The notes beneath the pieces were generated by a model. It searched no databases, had not been told where the DNA came from, and was given only the letters and a program-made list of their open reading frames with translations. DNA of 64,000 bases from Beta vulgaris subsp. vulgaris. Lineage: Eukaryota; Streptophyta; Magnoliopsida; Caryophyllales; Amaranthaceae. The stretch lies in the NCBI RefSeq assembly GCF_026745355.1, contig NC_079205.1:43258349-43322348 (forward strand), written 5' to 3'. Below are positions 56,801 through 64,000 of the stretch, in pieces (position 1 is the first letter of the stretch; every line of letters starts with the position of its first letter). Made by a program: the position numbers and the translations under genes.

Positions 56801-59800
56801 AAGACTTTGGCTTTCACTACTTAAGGGCCCTTTCGGTCAAATGTGCTTTACAGTGCCATTTTATGAGAAATCAAACATATTTTCAAAACTCTTCTGTGTT
56901 AGTGAACCGGGGTACACGTTTGAATGTTATTTTGGAGATATCATAAAATCAAACTAAGGATGCCTCTTATTGTCCCCGAGTAGACTTAGGGTTCCTGTGC
57001 ATTGATTTCTAGACGGTCGAAGTTCCTTCCGATTCCATTTTTCTCAAGATTTCAACAATTCTTTAAAATCTATATGTTTAGTGACACCAGGTACACAACT
57101 GTGAGGAATGTGTCGTGATTACTTAAAACTATCCTAAAAAGGAAACACGAAACCTTTGGAGGACTTTAGCTTTCACTATTTGGGTCCCTTTTAGGTCTAA
57201 TGTGCTTTACATTGCCATTTTATGAGAAATCAAACATATTTTCAAAAATCCTCCAAGTTAGTGAACCGGGGTACACGACTAAGTGTTATTTCAGAGATTT
57301 CACAAAATCAAATTAGGGATGCCTCTTCTGGTCCCCGAGTAGACTTAGGGTTCCTGTGCATTAATTTGTAGACGATCGAAGTTCATTCCGATGCCATTTT
57401 TCTAAAGATTTGAACAATTCTTTAAAATCTCTATGTTGGTGACCCTCGGTACAAGCTTGTGAGACATTTTTCGTGATTACTTAAAACAATCATAAAAGGA
57501 CAACACGAAACTATTGGAATACTTTGGATTTCACTATTTGGGGCCCATTCGGGCAAATGTTATTTACAGTGCCATTTTATGAGAAATCAACCAACTTTTA
57601 AAAAATCTTCCGAGTTAGTTAACTGAAGTACACGCCACAATGTTATATCGGAGATTTCGTAAAACCAAACTAAGGATGCCGGTTATTGTACCCGAGTAGA
57701 CTTAAGGTTCCTCTGCATTGATTTCTAGACGGTCAAGGTTCCTTCCGATGCCATTTTTCTAAAGATTTCAATAATTCTTTAAATCTCTATGTTCGGTGAC
57801 CCCCGGTACACTCCTGTGAGACATTTTTCGTGATTACTTAAAACTATCCTAAAAAGGCAACACGAAACCTTTGGAGGACTTTAGCTTTCACTATTTGGGT
57901 CCCTTTCGGTCTAATGTGCTTTACAATGCCATTTTATGAGAAATCAAACATATTTTCAAAAATCCTCCAAGTTAGTGAACCGGGGTACACGCCTGAGTGT
58001 TATTTTAGAGATTTCACAAAATCAAACTAGGGATGCCTCTTCTGGTCCCCGAGTAGACTTAGGGTTCCTGTGCATCAATTTGTAGATGATCGAAGTTCAT
58101 TCCGATGCCATTTTTCTAAAGATTTCAACAATTCTTTAAAACCTCTATGTTCGGTGACCCTCGGTACAAGCTTGTGAGACATTTTTCGTGATTACTTAAA
58201 ACAATCATAAAAAGGCGACACAAAACTTTTGGAATACTTTGGATTTCACTATTTGGGGCCCTTTCGATCAAATGTTATTTACAGTGCCATTTTATGAGAA
58301 AGCAACCAAATATTAAAAAATCTTCCGAGTTAGTTAACTGAAGTACACGCCAGAATGTTATATCGGAGATTTCATAAAATCAAACTAAGGATGCCTCTTC
58401 TGGTACCCGAGTAGACTTAAGGTTCATGTGCCTTGATTTCTAGACGGTCGAAGTTCCTTCCAATGCCATTTTTCTAAATATTTCAACAATTCTTTAAAAT
58501 CTCTATGTTCGGTGACCCCCGGTACACGTCTGTGATGCATTTTTCGTGGAAATTTTAAACCATCCTAAAATGTCAACACAAAACTTTTGAAAGACTTTGG
58601 CTTTCACTATTTGCGGCGCTTTGGGTTAAATGTACTTTACAGTGCCATATTCTGAGAAATGAATCAAATTTTCAAAAATCCTTCGAGTTAGTGAACACAC
58701 GCCTGAGTGTTATTTCAGAGATTTCATAAAATCAAACTTGGGATGCCTATTCTAGTCCCCGAGTATACTTAGGGTTCCTGTGCATTGATTTGTAGACGGT
58801 CGAAGCTCCTTCCGATGCCATTTTTCTAAAGATTTCAACAATTCTTTAAAATCTCTATGTTCGGTGACCCCCGGTACACGACTGTGGGCATTTTTCGTGA
58901 TTACTTAAAACTATCCTAAAAAGGCAACACGAAACCTTTGCAAGACTTTGGCTTTCACTATTTATGGCCCTTTCAGTTAAATGTACTTTACAGTGCCATT
59001 TTATGAGAAATCAAACATATTTTCAAATATCCCAGGAGTTAGTGAACCGGGGTACACGCCTAAGTGTTATTTAGGAGATTTCATAAAATCAAACTAAGGA
59101 TGCCTCTTTTGCTCCCCGAGTAGACTTAGGGTTCCTGTGCATTGATTTCTGGACGGTCGAAGTTCATTCCGATGCCATTTTTCTGAAGATTTCAATTCTT
59201 TAAAATATCGATGTTCGGTGACCCCCAGTACACGCATGTGAGTTATTTTTCCTGATTACTCCTAAAAAGACAACACGAAACTTAGGAAGACTTTGGCTTT
59301 CACTATTTGGGGACCATTCTGTCAAATGTGCTTTACAGTGCCATTTTATGAGAAATCAAACATATTTTCAAAAATCCTCCGAGTTAATGAACCGTGGTAC
59401 ACGCGTGAGTGTTATTTTAGAGATTTCAAAAATCAAACTAAGGATGCCTCTTCTGGTCCCCGACTAGACTTAGGGTTCTTGTGCATTGATTTCTACACGG
59501 TCAAAGTTCCTTCTGATGCAATTTTTCCAAAGATTTCAACAATTTGTCAAAATCTCTATGTTCAGTGACCCCCGGTAAACGCCTGTGAGCATTTTTCGTG
59601 ATTATCCTAAATATGCAACACGAAACCTTTGGAAGACTTTGGCTTTCACTATTTGGAGCAATTTCAGTTAAATGTGCTTTACAGTGCCATTTTATGAGAA
59701 ATCAAACATATTTTAAAAAATCCTCCGAGTCAGTGAACCGGGGTACACACGTGAGTGTTTTTCGGAGATTTCATAAAATCAAATTAAGGATGCCTCTTAT

Positions 59801-60421
59801 GGTCCCTGAGTAGACTTAGGGTTCCTGTGCATTGATTTAAAGACGGTAGAAGTTCCTTCCGATGCAATTTTTCTAAAGATTTCAACAATTCTTTAAAATC
59901 TCTATTTTCATGATTACTTAAAACTATCATAAAAAGGCAACACGAAACTTTTGGAATATTTTGGATTTCACTATTTGGGGCCTTTTCGGTCATATGTGAT
60001 TTACAATATCATTTGATGAGAAATCAAACAAATTTTCAAAAATCTTCCGAGTTCGTGAACTAAAGTACACACCTGAGTGTTATATCGGAGATTTCATAAA
60101 ATCAAACTAAGAATGCCTCTTCTGGTCCCCAAGTAGACTTAAGATTCCTTTGCATTGATTTCTAGACGGTCGAAGTTCATTCCGATGCCATTTTTCTAAA
60201 GATTTCAACAATTCTTTAAAATCTCTATGTTCGGTGACCCCCGGTACACGCATGTGAGGCATTTTTCGTGATTACTTAAAACTATCCTAAAAAGGCAACA
60301 CGAAACCTTTGGAAGACTTTGGCTTTCACTATTTGGGGCCCTTTCGGTCAAATGTTCTTTAGAGTGCCATTTTATGAGAAATCAAACATATTTTCAAAAA
60401 TTCCCCGAGTTAGTGAACCGG
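50885..60421. repeat. Satellite array, ~350 bp monomer, ~27 copies
   Basis: The landmark TCGGTGACCCCCGGTACACG recurs at about 51141, 51501, 51851, 52495, 52842, 53199, 53548, 53909, 54265, 54624, 54972, 55317, 55664, 56019, 56373, 56721, 57081, 57439, 57796, 58155, 58511, 58864, 59219, 59563 and 60234. Two more copies (about 52195 and 59906) lack part of it. Average spacing is close to 350 bp. Other conserved words are GTTAGTGAACCGGGGTACAC, AAACTAAGGATGCCTCTTC and GAGTAGACTTAGGGTTCCTG. Small open frames inside are by-products. The array ends abruptly at a CACTA terminus at 60422; its other side is not in the window. Confidence 0.97.
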
Positions 60422-61358
60422 CACTACTACAAAATAGCTCAAAGAGACCCCCTAAAATCTCATTTAGAGACCATATGAGAGGTGGTCTTCAGCTCACAGG
60501 TCTCTCAGGATAAATAACCACTTATTGCAGGTGGTTTCTTAATTTGATAGAAGAGACCACTTCTTTAAAATAAGTGGTTATTTATTTATTCAAATAGGGA
60601 AAAAAGAAGAAGGATAAGGCGCCACATTTTAAAGATAGGTGGTCTTTTTTATCTTACAAAGAAATCATTTTTAATATGTAGGTGGTTTTTTTAATCATTC
60701 CCGAAAAAACCACCTGAAAGGAAAAGGTGGTCTCTTTAACCTTTTTTTTTTAAAAAAAAAACAACAATATTTCAATATTATACATGTGGCTTCCCAATCC
60801 GTTTTACCTGCTCCACGCGTGTCTTTCATAATCTACAAGTAATTTACATATAGAAGATCTAGAAACTTGTATTGAGATCATTCAAATGACTTTAAAATTA
60901 GAATACCTCTTCATTAATTCAATATCATTCACTACAAAATCATATACATATCAATATAATGTTAGAAGATTCCAAAAATTCAACTAAGTTATATATAAAA
61001 AAAAATAGAACGCCTAGGCCCGTTTCTTCCAATTCATGTGCACAAATTCCATGTTTTTGTCACAGATTTGAAGCGGATTACAGTTGATGCCACAAGCGTA
61101 ATGTGCTATCAGTTGATGGAGAAGCAAGCTCATTAATAGACAAGAATTTAACATATGAAACATCTTTTCTATGACCAGATCAGAAGACATAAACAAGCCA
61201 GGTAATATTTCTCAAGTTTCTCAATATAAGAAGCTGAATCATCATGTTCGCAACTCACAAAGGTTACCTTCTCCTGTGAATTAATATTTGTATTGTTACT
61301 ACCAAACTCAAACATCTACTATGAAATAAAAGATGAACAAAAATACAGCAAAACTCAC

Positions 61359-62800
61359 TTGTCGAGCTCGGACACCAAGATGGGATAAGTGTGGTAACTC
61401 TTGCAGAAATATCACACCAACTATATTAGTCCCTGTAGCCGTCACCTACCAAATATCCCTTATGTTACTCATACTGTTCAGGGTCTTCAACACTATGTGC
61501 TAAACACATCCAGAGATCTTCCATATCTTCATCAGCTCTGCGAACCACAAGTGTTACAGGCCTTGTTACAGATGAAGGAAGTGAGTCAGGTATTATGCTG
61601 TCAACCTGAGTTAAAAATTATAACACATAAGGAGATCAACTGTTATTTAGATATAATAGCAGTAAATGCTAAACCCAATTTCAGGGAAAATGTTACGCTA
61701 CAAAAATAAATGAAAGATCTTCAAGGTATAGTTATTCTAGAGTAAAACAGTTGAGCTCTATCTCACTATAACAACTACCCTAGGTGTCCAAAAAAAAAGG
61801 GTTAATGGTTCCCCCATCCTTCCATCCATCCTTGTACCACCATTATCTCATAATCTCATCCCCTTAATCACCCCCTATACAGCTATATGCCCCTTTAATT
61901 TCCTCAATTTACCTCGTAGTACCCCTTTTTGCGTTGGCCCATCTAAGCTTGCCACCGTAAATTTTCAAAAGAGATACAACAAAAAGTAGTTACGCAATAG
62001 GTTGACACCGTATAGAAGAATGACTGAAAATCTGACTCAGGTGCTAGCAAGGTATGGTAAATATAAAACATTGCCTTAGGCCCTTCATTTCACCCATAGG
62101 TTCCATATTGCCTCATATATAAATCACCAATTAAGGTCGATTTTTTCTTACTTCGACTATATCAATAACAGGAACAATAAAAATTACAGAGGGGTTATGT
62201 AAAAAGCAGAAACACTAAAATTTCTTTTCATTAGAACACACAACTGCATTTGTACGCACAGAAGCATGGGAAAAACACACTACTCATGGAACATGTTTAC
62301 AAAAGGTACACCAGCTTTAAAACCTATCCAAAAATATAATGTGAATGGATATGTAAGCTTAGTAGAAGTTGTTCCATCACATCACAAAATTTACAAGTTA
62401 TCAATATTAAATAACCAACCTGAAGCTCCACAAATGCAGCCATCCTCGTCAGCCTTCACCACAGTGGATGTGTCAACATCCCCACTACCAGGATATGTAG
62501 ATATAAGGTATAACTCATTAGTTAAGTTGAAAAAGAATACAAAAACCTTTTTAAAAAATTAAAAAACTAGTCCAATTAATTTATAGCGTTGAAAACTGAT
62601 CAGAAAAAGGTGACCATTTTGTCCATAAAAAAGAATTTGACAGTCACAAAGTGCACAAAGTAAAAACATATCAGTCTAAGTATATTCATCATTTGCATCA
62701 AGAGATGTTAGATATACTAGTCAAGGACATCCATAATCTTTAGCTTCTCCCATCAAATGTTACATGTAAAGCAGCGGCAGCAGAGTCCACTCCGGAATCT
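61359..62800 (-). pseudogene. Exon fragments resembling phosphoglucan/glucan water dikinase
   Basis: Minus-strand open segments with splice-like borders: 62800-62745 (SGVDSAAAALHVTFDGRS), ~62500-62420 (GDVDTSTVVKADEDGCICGA), 61605-61475 (LPSSVTRPVTLVVRRADED, then MEDLWMCLAHSVEDPEQ) and 61445-61359 ([20 protein letters not shown], then SHLGVRARQ). The [13 protein letters not shown] motif resembles the segment before the phosphohistidine domain of plant PWD/GWD starch dikinases. Only ~30 bases, with a stop, separate the last two, too short for an intron, so something is deleted. Inside the CACTA element these look like captured pieces. The first two segments are not clearly from the same gene. 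Confidence 0.42.
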
Positions 62801-63340
62801 AAATATACACAGCCATCCAACACCTACCAAATTTTGCACATTTAATCACCAAAATCATTTGAGATACCATTTGAGATACACACAACTGCTCTTATATAGT
62901 AATACCAACATTCGAGGTACTGCTTTTATACCTCTCAGGCTCTGACCCAAGCTATTCCACTAACAAACCTCGTTCCTTGGAAATCACATAAGAGTTCCTT
63001 GTAAATAAGATTTGTTAATCTCTAAAATTACTCCCGGAGATAACATAGGAAGAGTTTACTTCTTCGCAATTTAGAAGAAAAGTAAACCATCCATAATGCA
63101 AGATTGCAGTCGGAATGACTCAGTAAAAATATGCATATAATACATCCAACTAGTGCTTGATTACACAAGTGACAAGTCAAAACCAAATCCAACAATAGAA
63201 CGTCTATTGTTTCTGATTTAAAAAAAAATGAATGGTTTAAAAAATGACACCGTATAGAAGAATGAATGAAAATCTGACTCAGTGCTAGTAGGGTATGGTA
63301 AATATAAAACATGCCTTAGGCCCTTCATTCCACCCATAGT
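62003..63340 (+). repeat. Direct repeat of ~97 bp, 1.24 kb apart
   Basis: 62006-62103 and 63247-63340 are nearly identical (both hold GACACCGTATAGAAGAATGA, ATCTGACTCAG and TGCCTTAGGCCCTTCATT) with a few substitutions and short gaps. They lie in the same orientation within the second CACTA element. Confidence 0.85.
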
Positions 63341-64000
63341 TATTTGCGTCTACAGTTTCAAAACCCCTTTAAATCCATGCTAGAGGTAACAAAAAATAGC
63401 CTTTTCACCAGATAATTAACTCTACAAATGCTATACATCAAATTGAGAAGATAATCATACAAAATAACCTACGATCAGATTATTCTACATAAAGATATGA
63501 TCTTTATGTGATGAAACACACTAAAAAAGTAGCATAAAGACATAAGCTTTATAAAGCTGCAGATGACTTCACAATGAATGCTTATGTAGGGAGCTTCCTT
63601 CAATAATAATCAAAATCGATACCAGAAATCTCTATATAAAAATGAATCAAGAAAAAAAAATTCACGACAGCAAACCTTCTTCAGCTCTTTGATAAAGACA
63701 TTCTCAAAGTGTTTCAAACTAGTAGTTGAAGCATAAGCTAAGATAGACGACTAAAAGCACCATATTACAATTATCCGCGAAGAAACTCTCAGAATTACCA
63801 AATCTGATCTCACTGTCTCACACACCGAGCTTAACTTCAATTTCTAACTTCGGAAAGATTTTTATCAACAGTGCCACTCAATAAGATTTCACAAGTTTTC
63901 AGGCAACAACAAACCCTCTTACTCAACGACGACCCTTATGATAGTATCTACTGTGATTCGTAAAGCCTCATATATGTATTCAAAAGGAAGCATCAATAAT

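Larger units (their letters stand above)
60422..64000. mobile_element. Second CACTA element, one end only, truncated by the window
   Basis: The satellite text breaks after GTTAGTGAACCGG into CACTACTACAAAATAGCTC, a CACTA terminus sharing its first 13 bases with the right end of the element at 3919-18915. The next ~320 bp are full of subterminal repeats built on GGTGGTCTC / GAGACCACC (for example 60481-60540, 60640-60665 and 60710-60740). No partner terminus or repeat of the 3 bp CGG flank appears up to 64000. No transposase is seen in this part, so the insides are cargo or spacer. Confidence 0.8.

Noticed and set aside
50885..60421. CRISPR-like or short regularly spaced repeat array
   Set aside because: The units are long contiguous ~350 bp monomers without unique spacers, in a eukaryotic genome.
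51851..60513. Repeated short frames with MAFTIWGPF and CFTVPFYEKSN
   Set aside because: The same peptide recurs because the satellite monomer recurs; stops and frame differ between copies, so no coding role is supported.

Overview
This is plant nuclear DNA, most likely from an eudicot. It is AT-rich, has GT-AG introns, and carries plant gene families (GASA/snakin, 4F5/SERF, SUMO, VPS38/UVRAG-like) among plant transposons (CACTA, Athila-type Ty3/gypsy, copia-type solo LTR, hAT, MULE, PIF/Harbinger). The species cannot be read from the sequence. Mobile and satellite DNA makes up most of the window. Only two small genes look intact, both on the minus strand: a 4F5/SERF-like protein (25436-25748) and a GASA/snakin peptide (26529-27207).

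Layout. 1-3915: repeat-rich flank with a T-rich tract, a hAT-like relic and a C-rich/G-rich block. 3919-18915: a complete 15.0 kb CACTA element with a TCC target duplication. It holds a TNP2-type transposase gene, a second gene (N-terminal exon, 23-residue Pro/Ser/Thr repeats, Transposase_24-like region, coiled coil), a captured Nudix hydrolase exon and, inside one intron, a Ty3/gypsy integrase scrap. Both transposon genes are frameshifted. 18916-25400: RNase H-like relic, degenerate ~21 bp repeats, a membrane-protein pseudogene with an in-frame stop, a MITE and a 614 bp solo LTR. 25400-27210: the two intact genes. 28029-28440: a 412 bp GC-rich hAT element.

29304-43914: a SUMO-like gene on the minus strand. 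A 12.9 kb Athila-type retrotransposon lies in intron 1, about 40 bp before exon 2, and a 1.0 kb Harbinger-like element is inserted exactly at the stop codon, so its TTA target duplication is the stop. Exon 2 also has an in-frame TAA. 44634-46261: a 1.0 kb MULE with 9 bp target duplications and a 315 bp Harbinger-type MITE. 47195-49783: a decayed VPS38/UVRAG-like gene (minus strand) with stops, a frameshift and missing coiled-coil exons. 50885-60421: about 27 copies of a ~350 bp satellite, itself a dimer of ~175 bp halves and organised in a higher-order unit of nine monomers (~3.17 kb). 60422-64000: the start of a second CACTA element cut into the satellite and carrying glucan-dikinase-like exon fragments; its other end lies outside the window.

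Recurring theme: insertion into, and decay of, host genes. Four host-type loci (SUMO-like, VPS38-like, membrane-protein and dikinase-like) carry nonsense, frameshift or truncation changes, while the two smallest genes stay open.
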